A stretch of 64,000 bases of DNA, taken from an uncultured Desulfobulbus sp. GTDB taxonomy: Bacteria; Desulfobacterota; Desulfobulbia; Desulfobulbales; Desulfobulbaceae. The position numbers and the translations under genes are program-made. The notes under the pieces are model-generated. The model ran no database searches, was not told the DNA's origin, and was given only the letters and a program-made list of their open reading frames with translations. The stretch's first letter is position 1. Every line of letters starts with the position of its first letter. The stretch is taken from the NCBI RefSeq assembly GCF_963664075.1, contig NZ_OY760916.1:1800001-1864000 (forward strand), written 5' to 3'. Positions 8,150-18,018 of this stretch are shown one piece after another.

Positions 8150-8926
8150 ATGAAAAAGTTATTTGTACTCTTTTTGATGTTTTTCTCCATCATCCATACC
8201 CAGGCACTGGCCGCAGATCGCCTTTTAAGGATTGCCATTGAGGGGCAATATCCCCCCTTTAACTTTATAGATCAACAGGGCCAGCCCAAAGGTTTTGAGA
8301 TTGATCTCGCCCGGGAACTGTGTCGCAGCATTGGCCGAACCTGTACATTTGTAGTGCTGGATTGGAATGGCATGTTACCCGGACTCCTTGCCGGTAAAGT
8401 GGACGCGATTATGGCCAGCATGTCCATCACCGAGAAACGGAAAAAAGCAGTTGCTTTCACAGATAAATATTACGAAGAGAGTGGCAGTTTTGTTATTCGC
8501 AAAGACTCCGGGCAGCAAATCTCTCCTGAGGGACTAAAAGGAAAGAAGATAGGTGTCCAGAATTCCACGACTTGGGAGAGCTACATTAAAAATACCTATC
8601 CCGATGCGCAGGTCGTCTTTTTTGAGGATGATAACCGGGGCTGTTTTGACCTATTGTCAGGACGGATCGATACCTATCTTGCCCAGAGCTATTTTATGAG
8701 TGAGTGGGTGAAAAAGCCCGAGGCCAAAAATCTTGTGATCGCGGGCGATCCCGTACGCGATACTCGCTCTATCGGTGAGGGGATTGGTATTGCGCTCAAA
8801 AAATCAAATACTGAGCTTAAAAAAGAATTGAATGAGGCTTTGGCCGCGATCATCGCCGATGGCACCTATCAGCAGATAGCCTCCTCCTATTTTGATTTCG
8901 ATATATACGGATTCCAGAATAATTAA
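8150..8926 (+). CDS. Periplasmic polar amino-acid-binding protein
   Basis: Solute receptor of the HisJ/ArtJ/lysine-arginine-ornithine family, 258 residues from ATG 8150 (AAGGAAA just upstream). A signal peptide ends at TQALAADR. Family signatures: YPPFNFIDQQGQPKGFEIDL near the N-terminus, KVDAIMASMSITEKR, KIGVQNSTTWESYI, and the late GIGIALKK. The ligand is probably a basic or polar amino acid; the exact one cannot be told. It lies between the ATPase and two permeases in an operon with close spacing, giving a complete importer apart from the interrupted ATPase. Confidence 0.92.
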   Translation: MKKLFVLFLMFFSIIHTQALAADRLLRIAIEGQYPPFNFIDQQGQPKGFEIDLARELCRSIGRTCTFVVLDWNGMLPGLLAGKVDAIMASMSITEKRKKAVAFTDKYYEESGSFVIRKDSGQQISPEGLKGKKIGVQNSTTWESYIKNTYPDAQVVFFEDDNRGCFDLLSGRIDTYLAQSYFMSEWVKKPEAKNLVIAGDPVRDTRSIGEGIGIALKKSNTELKKELNEALAAIIADGTYQQIASSYFDFDIYGFQNN

Positions 8927-8947
8927 TCGGAATTAAAGTAAGAAGTA

Positions 8948-9640
8948 ATGCTTGAACTGAACGGATACGGCCTCTCTCTGCTGCTTGGGATGGTCAACAC
9001 GGTGAAGCTAAGCGCAGGAGCACTGGTCATCGGCTTCTTTTTAGGGGGAGCCGGGGCTGTTGCCAAACTCTCAGCTTCCTCGTTTCTGCGTTGTATTGCT
9101 AATGGCCTCACCACGATCATTCGCGGTATTCCTGAGCTGTTATTTATTTTTGGGCTCTATCTCGGGAGCAGTGTTGTGGTGAACAGCACTGCCCAATTTT
9201 TTGGCTATCAGGAGTATATTGATATCAACGCCTTCTGGGCGGGGATCATTGCTTTGAGCATTGTTTTTGGGGCCTATGCAACAGAGGTATTCAGGGGGGC
9301 GATTTTGGCGGTTCCAGAAGGGCAGGTCCTTGCGGCCAAAGCCTTTGGCTTCACCCCATACATGACCTTCAGACGAATTATCATTCCACAGATGTGGCGG
9401 GGCGCCCTGCCCGGGCTGGGGAATCTGTTTTTGGTTCTCTTGAAAAATACAGCCTTACTCTCGGTCATCGGCGTGCAGGATCTGATGCGCAATGCCGATT
9501 CTGCCGTGGGGTATACCCATAAGCCCTTTGTGTTTTATCTTGTCGCCACTGCGCTTTATCAGGTGTTGACTGCCATCAGTATGCTCGGGATCAGGATACT
9601 TGAAAAACGTGCGGGTTTGGGAGTGAAACAGGGCTTCTGA
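8948..9640 (+). CDS. Polar amino-acid ABC permease (HisQ/ArtQ-like)
   Basis: Inner-membrane permease of 230 residues with about five helices. The HisMQ-type N-terminal motif (GMVNTVKLSAGALVIGF) and the EAA loop (VFRGAILAVPEGQVLAAKAF, then IIIPQMWRGALPGLGN) that docks on the ATPase are clear. Its TGA overlaps the ATG of the next permease (TGATG at 9638-9642), so the pair is translationally coupled and presumably forms the heterodimeric channel. Confidence 0.93.
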   Translation: MLELNGYGLSLLLGMVNTVKLSAGALVIGFFLGGAGAVAKLSASSFLRCIANGLTTIIRGIPELLFIFGLYLGSSVVVNSTAQFFGYQEYIDINAFWAGIIALSIVFGAYATEVFRGAILAVPEGQVLAAKAFGFTPYMTFRRIIIPQMWRGALPGLGNLFLVLLKNTALLSVIGVQDLMRNADSAVGYTHKPFVFYLVATALYQVLTAISMLGIRILEKRAGLGVKQGF

Positions 9641-10314
9641 TGGATGTAGTACTCATGCTCGAAGCACTCCCCAAATTGTTGAGGGCGACCGAGTTGACCT
9701 TGTTGCTTGTGGGCATGACCCTTGTTCTTGGTCTTGCACTTTCTTTCGTGGTTGTCCTGCTTCGTGTCTCCAATAAAAAAATTCTCAGCTGGCCGGCCAC
9801 TGGCTACATATTTTTTTTCAGGGACAGTCCGCTGCTGGTGCAGCTCTTTTTAATATATTATGGCCTGTCCCAGTTTGAAGCGGTTCGTGCGAGCATACTT
9901 TGGCCGATTTTTCGAGAGCCTCTGTGGTGTACTCTCCTGGCCTTTTGTCTCAATACCGCAGCCTATACCGGTGAGCTGCTCAGAGGTGCCATTGAAGCGG
10001 TTCCATCAGGGCAGATTGAAGCGGGCAGGGCCATGGGGTTGAGTACCTGGATGCTCTATAGAAGAATTATCCTTCCCCAGGCGATACAAATTGCCCTGCC
10101 TGCTTACAGCAATGAGGTCGTTTACACGATTAAAGACAGCTCCTTGGCAAGCGTGGTGACCCTCATGGAATTGACCGGAATGGCGCGAAATATTATTGCT
10201 CAAACCTATAAGCCCCTTGAAATATTTGTTTTGGCGGCCTCTATTTATCTTCTCCTGGTTTTTGTGGCCACACGGATTTTTAAATGGCTGGAAAAACGTT
10301 TAGCCACCCCTTGA
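9640..10314 (+). CDS. Polar amino-acid ABC permease (HisM/ArtM-like)
   Basis: The second membrane subunit, 224 residues. It opens with the same family motif (LLRATELTLLLVGMTLVLGL) and carries the EAA loop LLRGAIEAVPSGQIEAGRAM followed by IILPQAIQIALPAYSNE. The helix pattern matches HisM. The gene ends the operon; the 300 bp that follow hold two perfect palindromes rather than a clear terminator. Confidence 0.93.
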   Translation: MDVVLMLEALPKLLRATELTLLLVGMTLVLGLALSFVVVLLRVSNKKILSWPATGYIFFFRDSPLLVQLFLIYYGLSQFEAVRASILWPIFREPLWCTLLAFCLNTAAYTGELLRGAIEAVPSGQIEAGRAMGLSTWMLYRRIILPQAIQIALPAYSNEVVYTIKDSSLASVVTLMELTGMARNIIAQTYKPLEIFVLAASIYLLLVFVATRIFKWLEKRLATP

Positions 10315-10380
10315 ACTGGTCTGTTCGCCCTCATTTCTTGCCTTTTTTTGTTGTCCCACTCTTTTTGCTGAAAAAGGATG

Positions 10381-10394
10381 CTCAATTAATTGAG
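10381..10394. promoter_or_regulatory. Perfect 14-bp palindrome CTCAATTAATTGAG
   Basis: A perfect dyad in the gap between the ABC transporter and doxX. It has no T-run or GC-rich stem, so it resembles a dimeric regulator site more than a terminator. Which gene it would control is unknown; doxX lies 228 bp downstream. Confidence 0.35.
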
Positions 10395-10457
10395 TGAATG
10401 CACATGTAAAAAAATATCTGTGCATTTATGCAAACAAGAACTGTGTTTATGCCTGAT

Positions 10458-10471
10458 TGATTTGCAAATCA
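10458..10471. promoter_or_regulatory. Perfect 14-bp palindrome TGATTTGCAAATCA
   Basis: A second perfect dyad, 64 bp after the first and unrelated in sequence. It could be an operator ahead of doxX. No repeat copy was noticed elsewhere in the window. Confidence 0.35.
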
Positions 10472-10621
10472 TCCGACATCATAGTGCAAGGCAAAGGAAA
10501 GCCTCTGGCCTCTGACTTTGATTCTGACAATTCCAAAGAGGGAGGGCAGTGAGGAAGAAAAAAATTCTAGGGCAGGTGAAAATCCCTGCCTCAATTATTT
10601 GATAATGAAAGGAAATGTATC

Positions 10622-11072
10622 TTGTTGAAAAAAATGTTTGCAACAAGAAATGATGTAGCCCTGACCGTCCTTCGTCTTGCCCTGGCTGTGGTCGTGCTTC
10701 CCCACGGAGCGCAAAAGGTTCTGGGGGTGTTTGGTGGCGCAGGATTTAACGGAACAATGCAGTTTTTCACTGTAACCATGGGGATTCCCTACCTGTTAGG
10801 TCTCATGGCAGTATTGGCCGAATCACTTGGGTCCCTTGGCCTTCTCTTTGGCTTTATGACCCGCCTCAGTGCATTTGGAGTCGGTGTAACCATGGTGGTC
10901 GCTGCCCTGATGGTTCACGTGCAAAACGGTTTTTTTTATGAACTGGTTCGGGACCCAGGCCGGTGAAGGGTATGAATATCATATCCTTGCAGCTGGAATG
11001 GCAGCGGCCCTGGTAATCGCCGGCGGAGGTCGCTGGTCAGTGGATGAGAAAATCAGCCAAAAGTTGATATGA
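10622..11072 (+). pseudogene. DoxX-family membrane protein with homopolymer frameshift
   Basis: A four-helix DoxX protein of about 150 residues. The N-terminal part reads through VLPHGAQKVLGVFGGAGFNG, then LLGLMAVLAESLGSLGLL, up to HVQNGFF. At the T8 run 10930-10937 the frame slips: removing one T restores the conserved family end MNWFGTQAGEGYEYHILAAG and IAGGGRWSVDE, ending at TGA 11070-11072. As given, translation ends after an out-of-frame YELVRDPGR. The start is TTG 10622 (GAAAGGA upstream) or ATG 10634. DoxX proteins are linked to thiosulfate/quinone or oxidative-stress functions; the exact role is unknown. Confidence 0.85.
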
Positions 11073-11212
11073 AAACTGTGGTCGATTTGAAAAAAGTCGT
11101 CAAAAATGCGAAGGGACATCCTGCCCCGTATCAAGTGGATCTTATGCGCTATTATCAATGGCAGCATGTGAATGATTTTCTGAGTCATCCTTTGGATGAT
11201 ACGTTAACCTGA
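11069..11212 (+). CDS. Small 47-residue ORF overlapping the doxX end
   Basis: Begins at an ATG overlapping the corrected doxX stop (ATGA) and encodes MKTVVDLKKVVKNAKG followed by PAPYQVDLMRYYQWQHVNDF. The coupling and residue composition look protein-like, but I do not recognise the family and there is no homolog evidence. It ends 20 bp before the transposon target duplication and is not itself interrupted by the insertion. Confidence 0.4.
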   Translation: MKTVVDLKKVVKNAKGHPAPYQVDLMRYYQWQHVNDFLSHPLDDTLT

Positions 11213-11232
11213 CTAAGCGTCTTTGTTTTGAG

Positions 11233-11237
11233 ATAAT
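11233..11237. repeat. Left target-site duplication ATAAT
   Basis: Five bases directly before the left transposon end. They are identical to 29077-29081 after the right end, the 5-bp duplication expected for Tn3-family insertion. Confidence 0.9.
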
Positions 11238-11275
11238 GGGGCTTGAAGCCCAATGGAACGAAAAACCACGTTAAG
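11238..11275 (+). repeat. Left terminal inverted repeat of the Tn3 element
   Basis: A 38-bp end starting GGGG and ending CACGTTAAG, the Tn3-family pattern. It contains the tnpA stop codon. Its exact reverse complement is at 29039-29076. Confidence 0.92.
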
Positions 11276-14200
11276 CAATCGCCACCATCTCAATTGGCTG
11301 ATTCAGAGGGCGGAGTTTTCCATTCTTAATTGCATCAGACAGCGTGAACGCATAATGCCCCAGCATGTTGACATGCCCGTGAACCAAAGGTGAAAGACGG
11401 GCTTCATCCTCTTTATTGATCACTACCGACCTCTGGCGAAGATGATCGAGTGCAGCCTGAATATAGATCGTGTTCCATAAAACCAAAGCATTCGTGACTA
11501 ACCCTAGGGCTCCCAACTGGTCCTCCTGCCCCTCGCGGTAACGCTTGCGGATTTCTCCCCGTCGCCCATGGCAAATCGCACGGGCAACTGCATGCCGCCC
11601 CTCGCCACGATTCAATTGCGTCAAAATGCGGCGACGATAATGTTCATCATCAATGTAGTTAAGAAGATATAGAGTCTTATTGATGCGTCCAACCTCGATA
11701 ATGGCCTGGGCAAGACTTGAGGGACGTTCACTTTTCAGTAACGAGCGGATTAATTCAGAAGCATGCACAGTACCGAGCTTAAGAGAACCCGCGATCCTCA
11801 GCATGTCATCCCAGTGTTGTTCGATCTTCGGGACATTCACCTGACCTCGGGCTAAATCATTCAATGGGCCATAATCGGCGTCTTTATCGACCCGCCAAAA
11901 GATTGCTTCGCCCGCATCTGCCAAGCGTGGTGAAAATTGGTAGCCCAGAAGCCAGAAGAGGCCAAAGACCATATTACTGGTGCCGCTGGTGTCGGTCATG
12001 ATTTCCGTCGGATTTAGTCCTGTCTGCTGTTCCAGCAACCCTTCCAAAACGAAGATGGAATCTCTCAATGTTCCCGGAATGACAATGCCGTGGAACCCGG
12101 AGTATTGATCTGATATAAAATTGTACCATGTGATTCCCTGCCGCGATCCATAATATTTCGGGTTAGGCCCTGCATTGATGGTTCGGATCGGCGTAACGAA
12201 ACGCATTCCATCAGCAGATGCAACTTCACCACCGCCCCACTCTTTTGCTAATGGAACAAGTGCTTGGTAATCGACCAACCGTGCATTTGCTCGGATGAGT
12301 GTTTCTGACCGAAGATAGTTCTGTTTCGCCCAGCTGAGGCGGTGTCTCGTCAAAGCCGGAATCTGATGTTTGATCAATGGTTCTAGGCCAATATTGCAGG
12401 CTTCCGCTAAAAGAACTGCACAGATACTGACATTCAGATTATCGGCTCGTGCATTAGCCTCACTGACATGGGTAAACTCGTCAGCAAAGCCGGTATGGGC
12501 ATGAATTTCCAACAATAGTTCAGTGAGGTCCACTGTTGGAAGCAGGCCCAAGACCTGTTCGTTCAATCTGGTCAAGCTCTCGGGTTCTTCCAGCTTCTCT
12601 AGATTGGTGATGGTCAGAGAAGGATTCTTACCCTTCAGATCAAGGATCACATTCGCATTGTTGTCAAAATTAGCCGAAACTTTTTTGTAGGTTGTGTCCA
12701 GTTGATGGATCAAACTGGCAATGGCTTCCTTGGGCTTGATTGGATGACCAAGTGAACGACAAACCTGAACGCGATTGGCCTGCCACTCTTCGCCTTGCAG
12801 GAGTTTGGATCTGGCATCACCCCAGCGATCACTTTGTTCAACGTATATATCTCGCCTACGTAGAGCGTCCTGGAGCTTATCAAGAAGACAGAGAGTGTAG
12901 CCGCGTCGGGTGACACGGCCTTCCTGATCAAAGACCAAGCGTTTCCACGGGCCTGAAATGATGTCGAGAGGTGGATTGTCCAAGTATTGTGTTCGCTTAA
13001 TGCCATCTGCCGCCAAGTAATTCAAAGCGTCCAGGGTTGTTTGGCCAGCCGGAGCAGATTTGAAAACAATATCTCGAAGCAACGTTGGAAGGAAGCGCCG
13101 CACACGGCCATACTGTTCCATCATCTCCTTTTGAAAACCCTCATCTGATGGCCTAGCCAAATCGCGGATCCTCAGAATCGTTTCTGCCAGATCCTCTTTT
13201 GAAATTTTTGAATATATCGCTTCCCTTAGACAGTCGTCCTTAGTTTCATCATTAATGATCATGGCGCAAATCTCGGCTAGGGTCAGGGCCGACTTATCCA
13301 AGTCTTTTAGCGAACGTAAGCGTTTCTTCTGACCGATTTTTTTTGCCTCACCGACGATCTTGGTAATGAACATATCCAGTACATCAAGGGCATCGTCAAG
13401 AGCCATGGTTTCGAAGGCTCTGACAAAAGCAACCAGAAATCCTATTCGCTTTTTGTCAGCCATGCGCCCAACCTTGTACATGGAGATCATTCCAGCATGT
13501 CGAGCTAAGCTTTTCAGCCGAGTAAGAGGGATATGTGAAAAATCGAGGCTTTGAATTCCAAACGCTTCTAACTTCTTGTAACGATTAACCGCATCATTAA
13601 ATGCAGGGCCGCTAATCTTGACGGGCCCTTTTTTAAATAGGTCGAACTGGGAATTGCGTAGTCCTTCCGAAATCTCCAGCAGCTTGTCCAGTTCCACTTT
13701 TTGTTCATCCGAGGGCAATGTCGAAAGTCGACTCCACAAGAGGCTAGTGGCTCGTTCTCGAATTTCCGCAATCAAGCGTGTGAGAGTTGTCACACCGGGG
13801 AGCAGCACCTTGTGTTGAATGAGCCATGCTGTTGCAAAGTCAAACATCAAGCTTGGCCTTTCGTTGCTGATCCAAGCTCGTGAGTATAGATGTCGGCTTA
13901 GGCGAAATCCCCAGGGCGGACTATTAAAATCGCGATAACCATATTGATCGCGGATCAGAGCCATGTGCTCCCACCTGGTGTTTTCTCGCCGGGCGTAACC
14001 AGATAATACCCTAATGTCTTTTATTGATAATTGATTCGCAACGAAGAGTTTAACATTTTTCGGCACGACGGTGAGGTCAGGAAGGAAATTTCCTAAAAAC
14101 CTGGCAACGGTGATTTGTAATGCAACTCCTAGCCGATTCTGTTCTCCGCGTCGTTCAGAAATAAAGGCGATGTCGGCCTCATCAAGCAGGAAATAGCGGG

Positions 14201-14279
14201 CAAGTTGAGCTTCGTTGGGTTCTTCGGAAAACTGACCGTAACTACTCCTCTGCTCTTCGTTTAAAAAATCGACAGGCAT
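11271..14279 (-). CDS. tnpA: Tn3-family transposase
   Basis: A full-length 1002-residue DDE transposase catalysing replicative transposition at the 38-bp ends. It has the N-terminal DUF4158-type region (MPVDFLNEEQRSSYGQF, then FLLDEADIAFI) and the C-terminal catalytic DDE region: EIMTDTSGTSNMVFGLFWLL, FSPRLADAG, and the end HGHVNMLGHYAFTL. No frameshift or stop is seen, so it should be active. The stop lies within the terminal repeat. tnpR follows upstream in the same direction, separated by 890 bp containing a hicB gene. Confidence 0.97.
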   Translation of the reverse strand: MPVDFLNEEQRSSYGQFSEEPNEAQLARYFLLDEADIAFISERRGEQNRLGVALQITVARFLGNFLPDLTVVPKNVKLFVANQLSIKDIRVLSGYARRENTRWEHMALIRDQYGYRDFNSPPWGFRLSRHLYSRAWISNERPSLMFDFATAWLIQHKVLLPGVTTLTRLIAEIRERATSLLWSRLSTLPSDEQKVELDKLLEISEGLRNSQFDLFKKGPVKISGPAFNDAVNRYKKLEAFGIQSLDFSHIPLTRLKSLARHAGMISMYKVGRMADKKRIGFLVAFVRAFETMALDDALDVLDMFITKIVGEAKKIGQKKRLRSLKDLDKSALTLAEICAMIINDETKDDCLREAIYSKISKEDLAETILRIRDLARPSDEGFQKEMMEQYGRVRRFLPTLLRDIVFKSAPAGQTTLDALNYLAADGIKRTQYLDNPPLDIISGPWKRLVFDQEGRVTRRGYTLCLLDKLQDALRRRDIYVEQSDRWGDARSKLLQGEEWQANRVQVCRSLGHPIKPKEAIASLIHQLDTTYKKVSANFDNNANVILDLKGKNPSLTITNLEKLEEPESLTRLNEQVLGLLPTVDLTELLLEIHAHTGFADEFTHVSEANARADNLNVSICAVLLAEACNIGLEPLIKHQIPALTRHRLSWAKQNYLRSETLIRANARLVDYQALVPLAKEWGGGEVASADGMRFVTPIRTINAGPNPKYYGSRQGITWYNFISDQYSGFHGIVIPGTLRDSIFVLEGLLEQQTGLNPTEIMTDTSGTSNMVFGLFWLLGYQFSPRLADAGEAIFWRVDKDADYGPLNDLARGQVNVPKIEQHWDDMLRIAGSLKLGTVHASELIRSLLKSERPSSLAQAIIEVGRINKTLYLLNYIDDEHYRRRILTQLNRGEGRHAVARAICHGRRGEIRKRYREGQEDQLGALGLVTNALVLWNTIYIQAALDHLRQRSVVINKEDEARLSPLVHGHVNMLGHYAFTLSDAIKNGKLRPLNQPIEMVAIA

Positions 14280-14871
14280 TCAATCACCGCTGATAAAGAA
14301 TGGTCACAATATTTAAAAGTCGAGAGTTGCTGCAGGCGAAATGTACATGGACCCGCGATATTCTCTATAGTTGGCCCAACGGGAGGGGGCCGTGAGAAAA
14401 GCCGCCAAATTTTGTTAGTGATCAAAACTATCATTCATGATGCGGGTTGCTTCATCCCTGAAGATGAATGATTGTATTGGAGACGGTGGCGGAAACGAGG
14501 GTCGTGAGCGTTTAATGGGCTCCATGATCCGGTAGCTGAAGTACACTACGGGTATTCGAAGGAAAAACCTATGATCAGGTTATTCCAATTTGATGAGAGC
14601 AGTGTACAAATAAGCTTGCGAGCAGATCGAATCTTGTTCATAGGCCGATGGGACTTTTGCCACTTTTCCCGGTAACAGAATTGCGCAAAAGCTCTCGATG
14701 GCATTTAAAATATTCCATATTTTCAGCGAATTGTTCCATTTTTTTATTTCTTGATCCATTCAAAGGAAGTCTCCGTGGACTTTTGCCACTTTTAATGAGC
14801 CTGAAAAGACAGATTGGGATTAAAGCATAGCTCCGCAGAGCAGACCGTATTTTGGAGGGAAGAACTGAAAT
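14280..14871. other. tnpA-hicB gap with repeats and a possible hicA remnant
   Basis: No complete gene. Notable contents: a 72-bp block at 14373 with a related copy at 28428; a 17-bp direct repeat, GGACTTTTGCCACTTTT, at 14651 and 14777; and, just before hicB, codons for MSLKRQIGIKA and a stop at 14828, which resemble the last residues of a HicA toxin. The rest of hicA is not present, so the toxin appears lost. Confidence 0.5.
14373..14444 (+). repeat. Divergent direct repeat, left copy
   Basis: Contains GCCCAAC, then AAAAGCCGCCAAATTTTGTT, then CTATC. A related block in the same orientation lies at 28428-28500. Together they bracket tnpR and the entire cargo. The identity of the repeat family is unknown. 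Confidence 0.5.
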
Positions 14872-15141
14872 ATGAAATATCCCGTTGCAATTCATAAAGA
14901 TCAGGATTCTTGTTTTGGTGTATCGGTTCCCGATATTCCCGGATGCTTTTCAGCCGGGGAAACCATCGATGAAGCTCTGAAAAATATCCAAGAGGCTATT
15001 TCTGATCATTTGCAGATTCTGGCTGAAGAGGGGAAGGGTGCTCCTGAACCGTCTGAGGTGGAGAAGCATTACGATAATCCCGATTATGCACAAGCTTTAT
15101 GGGCGCAGGTAACCTATAAATATAACGGCTCGCACTCTTAA
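14872..15141 (+). CDS. hicB: HicB-type antitoxin, truncated
   Basis: Eighty-nine residues with the HicB fold: MKYPVAIHKDQDSCFGVSVP, DIPGCFSAGETIDEALKNIQ, HLQILAEEGKGAPEPSEV. The usual C-terminal ribbon-helix-helix or HTH domain (normally 40-50 more residues) is missing; the frame ends WAQVTYKYNGSHS. Only a scrap resembling the HicA C-terminus precedes it. HicB normally neutralises the HicA mRNA interferase and represses its own operon; this version could do neither autorepression nor, without hicA, any toxin control. Its GGAGGG ribosome site is intact. Position between tnpA and tnpR fits toxin-antitoxin passengers known in Tn3 elements. Confidence 0.85.
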   Translation: MKYPVAIHKDQDSCFGVSVPDIPGCFSAGETIDEALKNIQEAISDHLQILAEEGKGAPEPSEVEKHYDNPDYAQALWAQVTYKYNGSHS

Positions 15142-15165
15142 ATGGGCAGAGGCTCGCTTTTGCCT

Positions 15166-15765
15166 TCATCGTGGCGAGGTATCATCATCACGCGGTCCTG
15201 TCCAATTGACCCGTGCAAGTGTTTCGATCAAAGTGGTGCGCTTAACACCGAAGTTTCGGCATACCGCTGCCTTGGACATCCCATTATCAAGCGCGACAAT
15301 AATCGCATCCAGTTTCTCACCGACAATGGTGCGTGGCCGACCACCAATCCTGCCACGTTGCCGAGCGGCAGATAAGCCAGCAACGACTCGTTCTTGGATC
15401 AAAGCTCGCTCATACTGTGCAAGCGCACCAAATACGTGAAAAAAAAGTTCTCCTGACGGCGTGCTGGTATCCATGTTCTCGGTGAGGGAACAAAAGGCGA
15501 CCTGTTTTTCCCGCAATTCATTCACAATGGAAATCAAATGGGTCAGGGATCGCCCAAGGCGGTCTAGTTTCCAGACAACAAACACATCACCGGGATTAAC
15601 ATACTCCAGCGCCTTACACAGCCCGGTTCGATCATCCCTTGCACCCGAGGCTCGATCTTCGAAAATGTTCCTGACATCAACCCCAGCTTTCAAGAGTGCA
15701 TCGCGCTGCAGGTCTGTACTTTGCCGATCCGAATCCGACGAAACCCTCATATAGCCGATCAACAT
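15166..15765 (-). CDS. tnpR: Serine resolvase of the Tn3 element
   Basis: A 199-residue small serine recombinase that resolves cointegrates at res. The catalytic domain is complete: the active-site serine is in GYMRVSSD (residues 4-11), followed by DLQRDALLKAGV, the arginine-rich DRLGRSLTHL and TENMDTSTPSGELFFHVFGA with the conserved E and R (QYERALIQERV). The C-terminal HTH (MSKAAVCRNFGVKRTTLIE) binds res. It lies 0.9 kb upstream of tnpA in the same direction, the Tn21-like arrangement. It should be functional. Confidence 0.96.
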   Translation of the reverse strand: MLIGYMRVSSDSDRQSTDLQRDALLKAGVDVRNIFEDRASGARDDRTGLCKALEYVNPGDVFVVWKLDRLGRSLTHLISIVNELREKQVAFCSLTENMDTSTPSGELFFHVFGALAQYERALIQERVVAGLSAARQRGRIGGRPRTIVGEKLDAIIVALDNGMSKAAVCRNFGVKRTTLIETLARVNWTGPRDDDTSPR

Positions 15766-15900
15766 TAACGGAAAACCTCCTGTTATGATTTTCCGTACAT
15801 TATACCTTTCCGACAGAGTTTTTCGTATGAAAAATATGGCCTAGATTTGGTTTTGTTACTGCCAGTCAGCCTCTTGTCGGAAAACAGCTGTTTCCCGATA
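15766..15900. promoter_or_regulatory. Probable res site and tnpR promoter
   Basis: AT-rich DNA immediately upstream of tnpR with repeated half-sites: TTTCCGACA at 15807 and its inverse TGTCGGAAA at 15875, plus a related TTTTCCGTACA near 15790 and TTCGTATGAA near 15832. Three dyads upstream of tnpR is the standard res layout. Exact subsite limits cannot be fixed by eye. Confidence 0.6.
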
Positions 15901-15966
15901 AAAAAAATGGGGGGAGAAGACATCCAACCCTAGATTGATCGTGGCAGAAATGAAACTAAAATATGC

Positions 15967-17151
<1,185 letters not shown>

Positions 17152-17287
17152 TTTAGTAGTCCTCTCGTATTCTCTATGATTTCGCTTCTATCAATGTTCA
17201 TGAAGTCAGAGACATCATCGAGCGCATTTCTTAAATGTGTCTCTCATATGGACTTGCAACCTGAAATTTCCGGAAGTAACAATGATT

Positions 17288-17905
17288 CTACCGAATAAAA
17301 TTGGTAGCTATCCAAGTTTCTTTTTCAGGTAAGCCATACTTCTCTTTACCCAAAGAAATACTTTTTATTAAAAAAGCCATGTTTTTCCCCAATGTACGCA
17401 TAGTCTGTAATCCCTCTTCGTCTTTTCTGACATCATCTGGTGTAAATCCATGGACGCTGTTCCAATACTGACTTGAGGCAATTGGCATACCTGCAATTGT
17501 AAAATATTTATTAATTACATCAAAAGTTGATGAGCAACCGCCTCTTCTAGCTGATACTACTGCAGCGCCCACTTTCATACTCCTTTCAAATGGAACGCTA
17601 AAGAAAAGGCGATCTATAAAGGATACTAGGGTTCCATTGGCAGAAGCAAAATACACAGGGGAACCAATTACGATACCATCTGCTTGTTCAAATTTTAGTG
17701 CTACTTCATTGACTAAATCATCAACTATACATTTTCCAGTTGATTTGCATTTACGACATCCAATGCATCCTCTAATATCCTTATTTCCGACATGTATAAT
17801 TTCTGTTTTAATCCCCTGTCCATTCAGAGATTTTTCTACTTCGCTTAAAGCTGTATATGTGCATCCATGTACATTTGGACTTCCATTTATTAATAATACA
17901 TTCAT
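17288..17905 (-). CDS. Flavodoxin-fold NAD(P)H-dependent FMN reductase, Cys-rich
   Basis: About 205 residues from ATG 17905. The FMN loop is MNVLLINGSPNVHGCTYTAL; the cysteine cluster CIGCRKCKSTGKC (near residue 47) resembles the iron-sulfur flavoprotein family; IVIGSPVYFASANGTL is the second flavin-contacting loop. It could pass electrons to quinones, nitro compounds or metal oxyanions. Codon use is strikingly AT-rich compared with the genes on both sides, suggesting separate acquisition, perhaps from a Firmicute- or Bacteroides-like donor. A paralogue in the host backbone lies at 37210. Confidence 0.87.
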   Translation of the reverse strand: MNVLLINGSPNVHGCTYTALSEVEKSLNGQGIKTEIIHVGNKDIRGCIGCRKCKSTGKCIVDDLVNEVALKFEQADGIVIGSPVYFASANGTLVSFIDRLFFSVPFERSMKVGAAVVSARRGGCSSTFDVINKYFTIAGMPIASSQYWNSVHGFTPDDVRKDEEGLQTMRTLGKNMAFLIKSISLGKEKYGLPEKETWIATNFIR

Positions 17906-18018
17906 ATTCTTACTCCCTTTAAAATAAAAAATTGAGATGATCCCCCATAGTTTTGAGAGTGGTAACATACACTCTTCTTGTGCAGGGAAGGAAAAACCTC
18001 TTAGCCTTTATAGATCAA

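Noticed and set aside
14638-14895. 85-residue minus-strand ORF
   Set aside because: Its repeated KSGKSP comes from the 17-bp DNA repeat and it runs into hicB; not protein-like.
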